DNA of 64,000 nucleotides from Methylotuvimicrobium sp018830325 (GCF_044788715.1 NZ_CP173170.1:992001-1056000); one strand, 5' to 3'. Positions 26,124 through 35,837 are shown, numbered from the stretch's first letter. Program-made: numbers and translations. The notes: generated from the sequence alone by a model not told the origin.

Positions 26124-27899
26124 TTATTTGTTGGTAGTAAGCGGTAAGCTTATTCTAAATTTGCTGCCTTTGTTTACATGGGATTCTACCTCAATCTTAC
26201 CGTTGTGGTTTTGGATGATTTTATAGGATAGCGATAAACCCAATCCGGTTCCTTGCCCAACCGGCTTCGTCGTAAAAAACGGGTCGAAAAGTTTAGAGCG
26301 GATTTTTTCAGGAATACCTTTGCCGGTGTCTTCGATTTCAATCCAAATGCGGTCTTTTTCGGTCCCGGTTCTTATATAAATAGTACCGAATGTTTCGATG
26401 GCGTGAGCCGCGTTGACCAATAAGTTCATGAAGACCTGATTCAACTGTGCGCCAATGCATAGATAAGGTTCTAATCCGGTATATTCCTTGACAATTTTCG
26501 CTTTGTATTTGAGTTCGTTTTGAATGATATTCAAAGTCGCGTCGATGCCGGCCTCGATGTCGAATCGTTCCATTTCCTGCTTGTCGATTCGAGAGAAATC
26601 TCTAAGATCTTGAACGATCTTACGCGCGCGCGTCGCCCCTTCGATCGATTCGTCGACCAGATCCGGCAAGTCGGTTTTTAGATAATCGATATCGATTTTT
26701 TTCTTGAGCCGATGATAAGCAAGAACTTCGCTGTTATCGGCGGGCAGTTCTCGAGCAAGATTTTCGGCGGTCTCCGAAAACTGCAGGATATCGTTCAGGT
26801 ATTGTTTCAGGCTATTGAGGTTGGAAAAAATATAACCTAACGGATTGTTGATTTCATGAGCGACACCGGCAGCTAGTTGCCCGATCGAGGCCATTTTTTC
26901 GGATTGAATCAGATGGGCTTGGGTTTCTTTTAGGCGAGCATTCAGCCGGACTTGTTCGTCTTTTTCCGCTTCCAAGGTTTTGTTGGTATTGAGCAACTGC
27001 TGCGTTCGTTCCTCGACTTGTTCCATCAATAGCTGATTGATACGGGCGATTGTGATTTCGGCATTTTTTTGATTGGTAATATCCATGCCGCAGCCCATGA
27101 GTCCTGCAAAACTGCCGTTTCTTCTGATTCGCGGGACGCCGGTTTCCAGGATCCAGACAATACTTTCATCTTCTCGACGCAAGCGGTACTGAATTTTGAA
27201 TTTTTTTAAGTCGGACGCGGCATGGGCATAGGTGTCCGCAACTTTATCACGATCGTCGGGATGAATCCTATCCAACCATTGCGAATGGTTGCCGGAGCCA
27301 AAGGGGATATTGAATTTTTTATGCCGGTAACGATTGCAGAAGACCGGAATGTTTTTGGCATTGGAAATCCATATCAATGCCGGTAAATTATCGGCCATTT
27401 CCTTGAAGCGGTCTTCGCTTTCCCGTAAGGCCGAATAGAGATTGCTTTGCATGATAATGCCGGCTTGGTCGATCTTGGCCGCATCTGAAATCGGCTTGCC
27501 GAGAATGCAATCGGCCATTTTTTTATCGGTGCCGAGTATGTGCCGGTATAGCCAGTCGAAAAGAAAATCGAGTAAGTGATGCAGTAAAAAAGATGCGTTG
27601 TCCGGTTTCTGGTTGCGCGCTTCGACGATTGTTTCGACAAATTGTCGATGTTCGTTTTTGTGCGATGTGAACAATGCTTGCTCGAAGTCCGATTGTTGCA
27701 TCAATTTCTCTTCTTCGTCGAAATGATAGCGTGTGTAATCGATCAAGTCGTCGAGAAGTTCGGTGATTGTATCGGGGGCATGGCCTAAGGCTACGGCTTC
27801 GTCGAGGCGGTTGATCAGCTCTAAGAGTCGGCGGTGCTGATTGTCGACGCTGGCTATGCCTAATTTAAGACTATCGTTCCAAGTTAAAATGTTGTCCAT
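26124..27899 (-). CDS. Hemerythrin-PAS histidine kinase
   Basis: A 591-aa soluble sensor kinase. Residues 1-130 form a bacteriohemerythrin with the di-iron ligands in place (His22, His59, Glu63, His80, His84, His120, Asp125), so it probably senses oxygen or redox state. A PAS domain follows (about 170-280), a coiled coil (about 285-335), HisKA with His348 in GVAHEINNPLGY, and HATPase_c with DTGKGIPEK and GTGLGLSL. No receiver gene adjoins it on this strand. Its kinase core closely resembles those at 29076 and 33965, which suggests shared or parallel output through the receiver proteins in that cluster. Confidence 0.92.
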   Translation of the reverse strand: MDNILTWNDSLKLGIASVDNQHRRLLELINRLDEAVALGHAPDTITELLDDLIDYTRYHFDEEEKLMQQSDFEQALFTSHKNEHRQFVETIVEARNQKPDNASFLLHHLLDFLFDWLYRHILGTDKKMADCILGKPISDAAKIDQAGIIMQSNLYSALRESEDRFKEMADNLPALIWISNAKNIPVFCNRYRHKKFNIPFGSGNHSQWLDRIHPDDRDKVADTYAHAASDLKKFKIQYRLRREDESIVWILETGVPRIRRNGSFAGLMGCGMDITNQKNAEITIARINQLLMEQVEERTQQLLNTNKTLEAEKDEQVRLNARLKETQAHLIQSEKMASIGQLAAGVAHEINNPLGYIFSNLNSLKQYLNDILQFSETAENLARELPADNSEVLAYHRLKKKIDIDYLKTDLPDLVDESIEGATRARKIVQDLRDFSRIDKQEMERFDIEAGIDATLNIIQNELKYKAKIVKEYTGLEPYLCIGAQLNQVFMNLLVNAAHAIETFGTIYIRTGTEKDRIWIEIEDTGKGIPEKIRSKLFDPFFTTKPVGQGTGLGLSLSYKIIQNHNGKIEVESHVNKGSKFRISLPLTTNK

Positions 27900-27963
27900 A
27901 TTAGTTGAATCGGTTGACTAGGTGAGATGATGAATCGGGAACGATATTGAGAAAGTGTCCAAT

Positions 27964-28123
27964 TATACCTTTCGCACTTCAAATTTCGGCAGTGTCTTAG
28001 GAGGCGCCGGGGTGCTCGGCAAAGGCTTTGCCAGCATGGAGCTGGCATAGAGCCTACATGGACGTATTCACGGCGTCCTTTGACGGGCACCCCGGTGCCG
28101 AATTTTGATCTCCGATAGGTATA
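27964..28123. repeat. TATACC repeat, copy 5
   Basis: A 160-bp copy: TATACCTTTCGCACTTCAAA to GATCTCCGATAGGTATA, with hairpins around 28017-28050. It has no nested palindrome; its uninterrupted GTATTCACGGCG junction shows the empty insertion site. Confidence 0.9.
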
Positions 28124-28378
28124 ATATTCTCTCATTAGCGGTATAGCCTAAATTTTCCGGTTCCCACGGTCCTCCGTGGAAACCCATTCCTTGGCTGCCG
28201 AGGTAAGGTCGGTATGCATCCCCACTCTAGGATTGTTGCAAAATATGCCGTGCGAGCTATATGTCGCTTTGGCTTTTTTGAAGTATAACCTAAAGTTGAA
28301 TTATTTCGTTCGTTTGGCGTAGACTGGCGAAAGCGTATCGGAGCCAGCGACTCATTTCATGGGCGGTGGCTATACTGA
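28124..28378. other. Upstream region of the MglA-like gene
   Basis: A hairpin GGTTCCCACGG/CCGTGGAAACC lies at 28159-28183, a relative of one at 54015-54040. The rest (28184-28378) probably holds the promoter, but I cannot pick -35/-10 boxes with confidence. Confidence 0.4.
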
Positions 28379-29071
28379 ATGTTTGAATCACTTTCTAAGG
28401 CCATGGCTCAATACGACGAAAGCAGTCAAAAACTGACGATCAAGCTGGTTTATTACGGCCCGGCCCTCAGCGGCAAGACGACTAATTTAATGCGTCTGCA
28501 CGATATTTTAACGCCCGATATGAAAGGCGAGTTGATGATCATGGAAACCGCCGACGACCGAACCTTGTTTTTTGATTTATTGCCGTTGGGTTTTCGCGCG
28601 CCGTCCGGTTTATTGATCAAATTCAAGGTTTACACGGTGCCGGGACAGGTGATACACGACAGTACGCGCAAGGCCGTGTTGTCCCGGGCCGACGGCGTCG
28701 TGTTCGTTGCCGATTCGCAGCGGACGCAAAGCGTCAATAACGGCGAGTCGTTTGAAAATTTAGCCGCGAATGCCGCGCGCGTCGGGCTCGATTTTCAGCA
28801 ATTGCCGTTGGTCGTGCAGTTCAACAAGCGCGACTTGCCGGCAATTCTAAGCGAACAGGAAATACTGGAACGTTGGGAAAAAGCCCCTTGGCCGGTCTTG
28901 TTTAGTTCTGCATTGACCGGAGAAGGCATCATCGAGACCTTCAAGGCTTTGTTGACAGTCGTATATCTAACCTGCGATCGGCTGTACCGCTTGCAATCGG
29001 ATCATGGTCTCGATTGCGATAGCTTTATCGCGCAAACGTTGGGCGGTTCATTATCATCGGCAAAAGGTTGA
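28379..29071 (+). CDS. MglA-like small Ras-family GTPase
   Basis: A 230-aa GTPase resembling MglA, which sets cell polarity and controls type IV pili in Myxococcus (MglA has 195 aa). The P-loop is GPALSGKTTN from residue 27, the switch I region DDRTLFFDLLPL (59-70), switch II TVPGQV (87-91) and NKRD (149-152) for guanine recognition. A second ATG at 28403 would remove eight residues. No MglB (roadblock) gene is adjacent. The stop is 4 bases before the next kinase gene, and a receiver-PilB fusion follows, so a role in pilus or motility control is likely. Confidence 0.87.
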   Translation: MFESLSKAMAQYDESSQKLTIKLVYYGPALSGKTTNLMRLHDILTPDMKGELMIMETADDRTLFFDLLPLGFRAPSGLLIKFKVYTVPGQVIHDSTRKAVLSRADGVVFVADSQRTQSVNNGESFENLAANAARVGLDFQQLPLVVQFNKRDLPAILSEQEILERWEKAPWPVLFSSALTGEGIIETFKALLTVVYLTCDRLYRLQSDHGLDCDSFIAQTLGGSLSSAKG

Positions 29072-29075
29072 GACG

Positions 29076-30317
29076 ATGTACGACTTTCAATCGGGGGGCG
29101 ATTTCGAACGCGATTTGAATCTTGATGAGCTCTTAAAAGGTATAGACAAGAGCCGCTTGATTTCGGCATTGAATGTCTTATTGGACACGACGGTCGGCGT
29201 CGTGGACGATACAGGCGCAAGCGTAATCGGCGACAACAGCTCGAAGACGGTTGACAAAGTGCCGTTGCATGGCGAGTTGGAACCTGTCGGTTTTTTGCAG
29301 ACACGAACCGCCGTCCCGCCCGAGCGTTTGCGTGCCGCGGCCGATTTGATGCAGCTGATATTGCGCTGCAATGCGCGCTATTTGTTGGCATCCGATATTC
29401 ATCTACAAACTCAGCGCGACGATTTTGAGGAGTTACAGCGCAGAAATGTGGCCTTACAAGCGTCTGAAGCGCGCTACAAAAAACTGTCCGAAAGTTTGGA
29501 AATCCGCGTCAAAGAGCAGGTTCAAACGATCGAAAAGGCGCATTTGAAGCTTTACCGGAATGAAAAGCAGGCTTCGGTGGGCCGTTTGGCGGCCGGTGTC
29601 GCTCATGAAGTCAATAATCCTCTCGGCTTTATTCGCAGCAATGTGGCTACCGCCGAATCCTATCTGGAATCGTTTTACGAGTTCAATACCATGATCGATA
29701 ACGGAGTACCGCCGGAGGCCTTACGAAAAGCTTGGAGTGATCGAGAATTGCCGTTATTGCTCGACGATTTCAAGGATTTGATGAATGAAAGTCTCGAAGG
29801 TCTCGATCGTATCGCTAAGATCGTTATTGCATTAAAGGGTTTTTCGCGTATCGATCAGACCGAAACCGAACGAGCCGATATCGATACGATCGTTCGGCAA
29901 ATCTGCCAGGTTGCCGAATCGCAATGGCGACAAAAAGCGAAACTCGTTTTGGAGCTGTCTTCGGAAACGCCGATTCAATGTCAAACCGCGCAATTAGGCC
30001 AAGTCGTATACGGGCTGCTGGGTAATGCGGTAGATGCGATCGAAAAAAACGGCATTATTCGTATCCGCACCGCTGTTCGAAACGGGGTTGTCGTGCTCGA
30101 AGTTCAAGATAACGGACGTGGCATTCCAGAGACGGTTTTGGCGCATGTATTCGAACCGTTTTTCACGACCAAAGAGGTAGGGCAAGGGACTGGGCTAGGC
30201 TTGACCGTTTGTCATGATATAGTCAAGGAGCACGGCGGCACGATCGATATCGTGAGCCAGGTAGGTAAGGGGACTCGGGTAACGGTTAACTTACCTGTGC
30301 AGAATGCTATTCAGTAA
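29076..30317 (+). CDS. Histidine kinase downstream of the MglA-like GTPase
   Basis: A 413-aa soluble kinase. Residues 1 to about 125 form an uncharacterised sensor region (LLDTTVGVVDDTGASVIGD), which may be where the GTPase acts. A coiled coil (about 130-170) leads to HisKA with His177 in AAGVAHEVNNPLGF and a HATPase_c domain with DNGRGIPE and GTGLGLTV. I chose ATG 29076, which fits the 4-base gap to the GTPase gene; an earlier GTG at 29004 would overlap it. It is followed 18 bases later by the receiver-PilB fusion. Confidence 0.88.
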   Translation: MYDFQSGGDFERDLNLDELLKGIDKSRLISALNVLLDTTVGVVDDTGASVIGDNSSKTVDKVPLHGELEPVGFLQTRTAVPPERLRAAADLMQLILRCNARYLLASDIHLQTQRDDFEELQRRNVALQASEARYKKLSESLEIRVKEQVQTIEKAHLKLYRNEKQASVGRLAAGVAHEVNNPLGFIRSNVATAESYLESFYEFNTMIDNGVPPEALRKAWSDRELPLLLDDFKDLMNESLEGLDRIAKIVIALKGFSRIDQTETERADIDTIVRQICQVAESQWRQKAKLVLELSSETPIQCQTAQLGQVVYGLLGNAVDAIEKNGIIRIRTAVRNGVVVLEVQDNGRGIPETVLAHVFEPFFTTKEVGQGTGLGLTVCHDIVKEHGGTIDIVSQVGKGTRVTVNLPVQNAIQ

Positions 30318-30335
30318 TCTAATTGAGTCTTAATA

Positions 30336-32582
30336 ATGTCGTTTTATGCCTCATTGTTTACCGGTGGCCAAAATACCGACGCCACGGACGAGCAAAACGA
30401 TACGCAGCAAGCATCCAAGTCGTACGGTATCTTACTGGTCGACGACGAACCCAACGTACTTAGTGCGTTACGGCGCGTGTTCCGTCAGGAGAACTACCGC
30501 GTCGAAGTCGCCATGTCCGGCGACGAAGCTTTACATACGCTCGCGAACGGTCAATTTCAACTCGTTATTTCCGACTATAAAATGCCGGGGATGAATGGCG
30601 CCGAATTGCTACGGCGCGTCAAAATGCTTCATCCCGACATTATTCGGATCATGTTGACCGGCGAGGCCGATACAGGCGCGGTGCTCGGCGCGATCAACGA
30701 AGGCGCTGTCTATAAATTCATTCTCAAACCCTGGAATAACGACGATTTGCGTATCACGGTCGGCTTGGCGTTGGAACAGTACGACCTGATCGAAAAAAAT
30801 AAAAAGCTCCAGCACGACAATGTTAATCAAACCAAGGAGATTAAGCGGCTCAGCAAGCTGGCAGTGTCCGATAGCGCCCAAATTGCGATCATGCTGCATA
30901 AAAAACAGTTGCTCAGCGACCGGCAACTTCAAGAGTTATATAAAATCAAGCAAACTCGCAAAGATCCGATGCTCAAATTAATATTGGAGCGCGACTGGGT
31001 GGCCGAGAAAACGATTCGCAGCATTTTACGTAAGGAACTGCTCATCGAAGAAGTCTCGCTGCCGGAATTTCAGGTCAATCCCAGCGCGGTCGAGCTGCTG
31101 CCGCGTTCGGTGTGCGAACAGCATTGCGTATTGCCGTTGAAAGTCGATCAACGCCAATTGTTACTGGTCATGGCCGACCCGCTCGATATGGGTTTACAGG
31201 CGGAATTACGCTTCATGACCGGCTTGACGATTGAAACCGTGATGGCCGATATTGCCGCGATCAAGAAAAAAATCAATGCCGTTTATGGCGACGAACCGAG
31301 CTTTGGCGATATCGAAACCATTGTTTCGGCCCTCGATCCGTTCGAAACGATCGAAGTCGTCATCGATCATGAAGACGATATTTCGCTCGAACAATTGCTG
31401 CAGGAAACGGCCGAACCGCCGGCAATACGCTTGGTCAATTCGATCATCATCGAAGCGATACGTCTAAAAGCCAGCGATATCCATATTCAACCGCGAACAA
31501 AAAGCATCGTCGTTCGTTACCGAATCGACGGTATATTGTTCGATAAGATATATATTCCGAACCAATTGCACAATCAACTCGTTTCGCGCATCAAGGTCAT
31601 GGCGGAGATGGACATCACCGAGCGGCGTAGGCCTCAGGACGGACGGATTACCGTCAAAACGCCGATGCGTATCGTCGATCTTAGAATTTCGACCCTGCCG
31701 GTCATTAACGGTGAAAAGGTCGTGATGCGAATTCTGGACAGAAACGCGCAGATTCAAAGTATCGATAATCTTGACGTTGAGGAATCAGAACGGGAGAAGT
31801 TGCTGCATCTGATCAACAAACCGCAAGGTATCGTACTCGCGACCGGGCCGACCGGCAGCGGCAAGACGACTACGCTTTATGCCTTACTGCAGCACGGCGT
31901 GACACCGACAAAAAACTATATAACGATCGAAGAGCCGGTCGAATATTTTCTCGATTCGGCCGGTCAAGTCAATGTGCGAGAAAAGATCGGATTGACTTTT
32001 CCGATGATATTGCGGGCCATTTTACGGCAAGATCCCGATGTGATTTTGTTAGGAGAAATCCGCGATCTCGAAACCGCCGAAGTGGCGTTTCAGGCAGCTT
32101 TAACCGGTCATTTGGTGTTTTCGACACTACATACTAATTCCGCACTGGCGACGGTGGCAAGGTTGATCGATATAGGCTTGAAACCGTTCATCGTCGCCAG
32201 CGGGCTGGAAGGCGTGATCTCTCAGCGGTTGGTGCGCAAGCTTTGTACACAGTGTCGGGAAGCCTGCTCGCCCGACCCTGAAGCCATGCGCATGCTCGGT
32301 CCATTATTCAATACGAACGCTATCGATGTATACCGAGGCAAAGGGTGCGAACACTGCAGCAATACCGGCTATAAGGGCCGGGTTTGCTTGATGGAGATTT
32401 TGGCACTCAACGAAGCCATGCGCGATTTGATAACTGCACAGGCTAGTTTCAGCGATTTGAGAACCTTGGCGGTTGAAAACGGCTATCGAACGTTGATTGA
32501 AGATGCGTTCGATAAGGTTGTTGCGGGTACGACGACCTGTGAGGAAATATTGCGCGTTCTCGGGCCGCAGAGTTTATCCTGA
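30336..32582 (+). CDS. Receiver domain fused to PilB/GspE-type ATPase
   Basis: A 748-aa fusion. Residues 30-150 form a complete receiver with acidic pair Asp36-Asp37, phospho-acceptor Asp80 in VISDYKMPG and Lys131 in LKPW. A linker/coiled coil (about 150-175) is followed by the MshE/GspE N-terminal domain (about 175-315), then the secretion ATPase: Asp box ASDIHIQ, Walker A GPTGSGKT (504-511), Walker B ILLGEIRD (570-577), His box and the CxxC/CxxC zinc site (637/640, 671/674). Thus it should be an active type IV pilus extension or type II secretion motor with a phosphorylation switch. No pilC or pilA is adjacent. Confidence 0.93.
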   Translation: MSFYASLFTGGQNTDATDEQNDTQQASKSYGILLVDDEPNVLSALRRVFRQENYRVEVAMSGDEALHTLANGQFQLVISDYKMPGMNGAELLRRVKMLHPDIIRIMLTGEADTGAVLGAINEGAVYKFILKPWNNDDLRITVGLALEQYDLIEKNKKLQHDNVNQTKEIKRLSKLAVSDSAQIAIMLHKKQLLSDRQLQELYKIKQTRKDPMLKLILERDWVAEKTIRSILRKELLIEEVSLPEFQVNPSAVELLPRSVCEQHCVLPLKVDQRQLLLVMADPLDMGLQAELRFMTGLTIETVMADIAAIKKKINAVYGDEPSFGDIETIVSALDPFETIEVVIDHEDDISLEQLLQETAEPPAIRLVNSIIIEAIRLKASDIHIQPRTKSIVVRYRIDGILFDKIYIPNQLHNQLVSRIKVMAEMDITERRRPQDGRITVKTPMRIVDLRISTLPVINGEKVVMRILDRNAQIQSIDNLDVEESEREKLLHLINKPQGIVLATGPTGSGKTTTLYALLQHGVTPTKNYITIEEPVEYFLDSAGQVNVREKIGLTFPMILRAILRQDPDVILLGEIRDLETAEVAFQAALTGHLVFSTLHTNSALATVARLIDIGLKPFIVASGLEGVISQRLVRKLCTQCREACSPDPEAMRMLGPLFNTNAIDVYRGKGCEHCSNTGYKGRVCLMEILALNEAMRDLITAQASFSDLRTLAVENGYRTLIEDAFDKVVAGTTTCEEILRVLGPQSLS

Positions 32583-32811
32583 GTCGTACGTTGAAATAAA
32601 GGACTACGATAATCATCAACCTAGAAAAAACATTTCACTTTGAAGATCATGAAGAATAACCAGTCAATTCAATAGCCCGCCATGCTTTTGCAAAATAATT
32701 TCGCTCTCCTGAAAGGCTGCGAAAAGTTAATGAATATCTTATTGTAATACTCTAATAACTTCATGTACCTCAAGGTTAAATTGCCGAATTTAGGCTTATA
32801 GGAATTTATTT
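32583..32811. repeat. Left arm of the inverted repeat pair flanking two regulator genes
   Basis: Bases about 32667-32803 match, in inverted orientation, about 35838-35953: outer block CATGCTTTTGCAAAATAATT then TCGCTCTCCTGAAAGG, inner block GGTTAAATTGCCGAATTTAGG. The middle of the arms is less similar. The inner block ends 9-10 bases before the ATG of the regulator and could be part of its leader. Confidence 0.65.
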
Positions 32812-33654
32812 ATGACTGACCTCGAATCGCCATCGGAGCGAGTGCTCTTACTCGTCGACGACGAAATCAATATCCTCAAAGCTTTGAAACGGTCCTTACG
32901 TAGAGATGGCTATCAAATTTTGACAGCCAATAGCGGTGCCGAAGGATTGGAATTATTGGGTCGACAACGTGTAGGCGTTATCCTTTCCGACCAGCGCATG
33001 CCGCACATGACCGGCGCCGAGTTTTTAAGCGAAGTCAAAGTTCTGTACCCCGACACGATGCGCATCATGTTGTCCGGTTATACCGATTTGGAGTCGGTTA
33101 CCAATGCGATCAATGAAGGGGCGATTTATAAATTTTTAACCAAGCCGTGGGAAGACGATTTGTTGCGGGACAATATCCGTATTGCGTTCGAACATTATGA
33201 AATGGCTTTAGACAATCGGCGTCTGACCGCCGAGTTGCAACATGCCAACGAGGAACTCCAGCAATTCAACCGGGAATTGGAGCGCCAGGTCAAAGAAAAG
33301 ACACGAGAAATTATACGCAATGTCAATCTGCTGCCGGTCTCGCAAGAGATCCTCGAGCATTTGCCGGTAGCTGTGGTCGGTATCGATGAACAAGGCATGA
33401 TCGCCGTCGCGAACCGCGAGTCGAACAGATTGCTTCGTGGTTCGTCCCTAGGCGGACTTGTCGGTTTGCAAGCAAGCGAGGTAATGCCGTCGGAAGTCAT
33501 GGGCTGGGTAGGTCAATGTTTCGGCGGTGCTTTACCGGATAATAATGCCGCACGGATCTTAACTCTAGGAGGCGTCGAGATGACGGTCTCGGTGCGGCCG
33601 ATGGTTTTTTCCAGCGGCGCCGGAGGGTCCATTGTTGTGTTAACCCAGGTTTAA
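32812..33654 (+). CDS. Receiver-PAS response regulator
   Basis: A 280-aa protein with a receiver domain (10-130, Asp60 in ILSDQRMPH, lysine in LTKPW), a coiled coil (about 138-170) and a PAS-like domain (about 180-275, beginning EHLPVAVVGIDEQGMIAVAN). It has no DNA-binding or enzymatic output, so it probably passes the signal on by protein contact. Its receiver resembles that of the PilB fusion (both have the KPW signature), suggesting they may share kinases. Confidence 0.85.
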   Translation: MTDLESPSERVLLLVDDEINILKALKRSLRRDGYQILTANSGAEGLELLGRQRVGVILSDQRMPHMTGAEFLSEVKVLYPDTMRIMLSGYTDLESVTNAINEGAIYKFLTKPWEDDLLRDNIRIAFEHYEMALDNRRLTAELQHANEELQQFNRELERQVKEKTREIIRNVNLLPVSQEILEHLPVAVVGIDEQGMIAVANRESNRLLRGSSLGGLVGLQASEVMPSEVMGWVGQCFGGALPDNNAARILTLGGVEMTVSVRPMVFSSGAGGSIVVLTQV

Positions 33655-33964
33655 GTTATGATCTCCAATGATTTCGGTTACCGGTTCAAAGATTAAGCCG
33701 ATCTCACCGGAAGAGCATTGTTACAAACCACGCTTGGTATGGGAACGCCGGCAAATTAAAAAACCGTAGGGTACGCTACGCGTACCAAAGCCGTGCCCGG
33801 GCGGTTCGAATAGACAGCGAAGTTTGTACGTGATAAAGAATGCTTATCGGTTAAATAGCCTACCCCTCACCGGGATGTTTGTTAAACCATTAAAATCAAT
33901 AAATTCTTGTCAAAAGATGTAAAGAATTGAGGTATAAGAGGCTAAAGCAAGTTTTGGAGACGCT
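33655..33964. other. Gap between the receiver-PAS and GAF-kinase genes
   Basis: No gene. Bases about 33764-33808 (gtagggtacgctacgcgtac, then caaagccgtgcccgggcgg) match a block of the large repeat at 47897-47938. A short conserved hairpin TACGCTACGCGTA sits inside. A promoter for the next gene is likely close to 33930, but no clear box is seen. Confidence 0.5.
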
Positions 33965-35791
33965 ATGCTGTTCAATGAAAATAAGCAATTGCAATGGATT
34001 AACGAATTGTATCAATTGGGTCAATCCGATTCATTACAAGAAAATCCCGGTCAATTTTACCGAGATATCCTTCGCTTTATTTTGGAAGGGCTCGATGCCG
34101 ATACCGGTTCGTTAATCATGCTTGACAATGAACGCTATGTCATCAAATCCGGAGTCGGATTGCCCGAAGCGTGTATCGGACGGCCGATATCGGATCAAAG
34201 TGCCGTCATTCGTTGGGTGTTGGATAACCGGCGCGCATTATTGCTCAAAGGTAAAATCGATCAAGATCCCCGCTTTAAGAATCATGGTCCGAGATCAGAT
34301 TCGCGTATTCCGGCGGCGGCCCTCTGTTGGCCTCTGATTTTGGGACAACGCTCGATCGGTACGATTTGCGTAAATAAATTAAATGAACCTTCGGCATATA
34401 CCGAAGCAGATCTGGAAAGTGGCCAATTAATGGCCAATGCGATCGCGCTGGCGATCGACAATATGCTGCTGAACATCGACCGACGCAAGCACATTCAAGA
34501 ACTGGCCGGTGCTAACCGCCAGTTGCAGATTATCCGGCGACGCTATGAAGAGTCGGAAAAACGTTTGCATGACATCCTAAATTCATTGGACAGTGTGGTT
34601 TGGTCGATGGAGCCCGGAACATTGAAACTCCTCTATTTGAACGATGCGGCCGAGGACATTTCCGGCAGACCGGTCCGGGATTTTTTCGAAAGTCCGGATT
34701 TATGGTTGTCCATCGTTGATCCTAAGGACAGACAAAACGTCGAAAACCGGTTAGCCGATTTACCCGCGACCGGTTCCCATAAGCTCGCCTACCGTATCAT
34801 ACGTCCCGACGGCGAACAGCGCTGGCTGTATCAATCGATGCGTTATGTTCGCGATGAAAACGGAGAGCCGCTACGTATCGACGGTATCACGGCCGATATT
34901 ACCGAGCATAAAAAGGCCGAAAACTTGCTAAAACAGCGTAATACGGAATTACAGCAAGCATTGACACAACTTCAAGAGCTGCAGCAGCAATTGATGCAAT
35001 CGGAAAAAATGTCGTCAATCGGTCAGTTGGCGGCCGGTGTCGCTCATGAAATCAACAACCCGATCGGCTACATCAATTCCAATCTGACAGCTTTGAAAAA
35101 CTATATAGAGGATTTACTCGAGCTGGTGGAAATGTATGAAAATCTCGATTCGGTTTGCAGCGATGCGGAACGGGTCGGTCCGTTACAGGCATTTAAACGG
35201 CAGATCGACTTGCCTTTCTTGAAAGAAGACGTGCTCGACTTGTTGAACGAATCGCGGGAAGGTGCGGATCGGGTCAAAAAAATCGTGCAGGATCTCAAGG
35301 ATTTTTCTCATGCCGGCGGAGACGACGACTGGCAATGGGCGGATTTACAGGCTTGTTTGGATAGTACGTTGAATATCGTGCATAACGAGACCAAATACAA
35401 AGCGGACATTACAAAGGAATACGGCAATCTTCCTCGGGTCTGGTGTTTGCCGCATCAACTTAATCAGGTGTTCATGAATTTATTGGTTAACGCCGCGCAT
35501 GCCATTGAAGACAAAGGCACCATCACGATTCGTAGCGGGACCGAAGACGGCGGACGGGTATGGATCGAGATTACGGATACCGGCAAAGGCATTGCGCAGG
35601 AGCACATTACTAAAATTTTCGACCCGTTTTTTACGACCAAACCGGTCGGTAAAGGAACCGGCTTAGGGCTTTCGGTTTCGTACAGCATCATTAAAAAACA
35701 TGACGGCGAAATTCGATTGGACAGCCGAGTCGGCGGAGGCACCACGTTTCGGATTGTGTTACCGGTAGAACGTAACACGCCGGGCAAATGA
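33965..35791 (+). CDS. GAF-PAS histidine kinase
   Basis: A 608-aa soluble kinase: GAF domain (about 20-165, SLIMLDNERYVIKSGVGLPE ... LAIDN), coiled coil (about 170-195), PAS with PAC (about 195-320, RYVRDENGEPLRIDGITADI), coiled coil, HisKA with His361 in AAGVAHEINNPIGY, and HATPase_c with DTGKGIAQE and GTGLGLSV. It probably feeds the receiver-PAS protein encoded upstream; the pair is enclosed by inverted repeats. No membrane segments. Confidence 0.91.
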   Translation: MLFNENKQLQWINELYQLGQSDSLQENPGQFYRDILRFILEGLDADTGSLIMLDNERYVIKSGVGLPEACIGRPISDQSAVIRWVLDNRRALLLKGKIDQDPRFKNHGPRSDSRIPAAALCWPLILGQRSIGTICVNKLNEPSAYTEADLESGQLMANAIALAIDNMLLNIDRRKHIQELAGANRQLQIIRRRYEESEKRLHDILNSLDSVVWSMEPGTLKLLYLNDAAEDISGRPVRDFFESPDLWLSIVDPKDRQNVENRLADLPATGSHKLAYRIIRPDGEQRWLYQSMRYVRDENGEPLRIDGITADITEHKKAENLLKQRNTELQQALTQLQELQQQLMQSEKMSSIGQLAAGVAHEINNPIGYINSNLTALKNYIEDLLELVEMYENLDSVCSDAERVGPLQAFKRQIDLPFLKEDVLDLLNESREGADRVKKIVQDLKDFSHAGGDDDWQWADLQACLDSTLNIVHNETKYKADITKEYGNLPRVWCLPHQLNQVFMNLLVNAAHAIEDKGTITIRSGTEDGGRVWIEITDTGKGIAQEHITKIFDPFFTTKPVGKGTGLGLSVSYSIIKKHDGEIRLDSRVGGGTTFRIVLPVERNTPGK

Positions 35792-35837
35792 ATGCCGAGT
35801 CCATTTCTTGACGCTAACGTATTTCGATAGATCCTAT

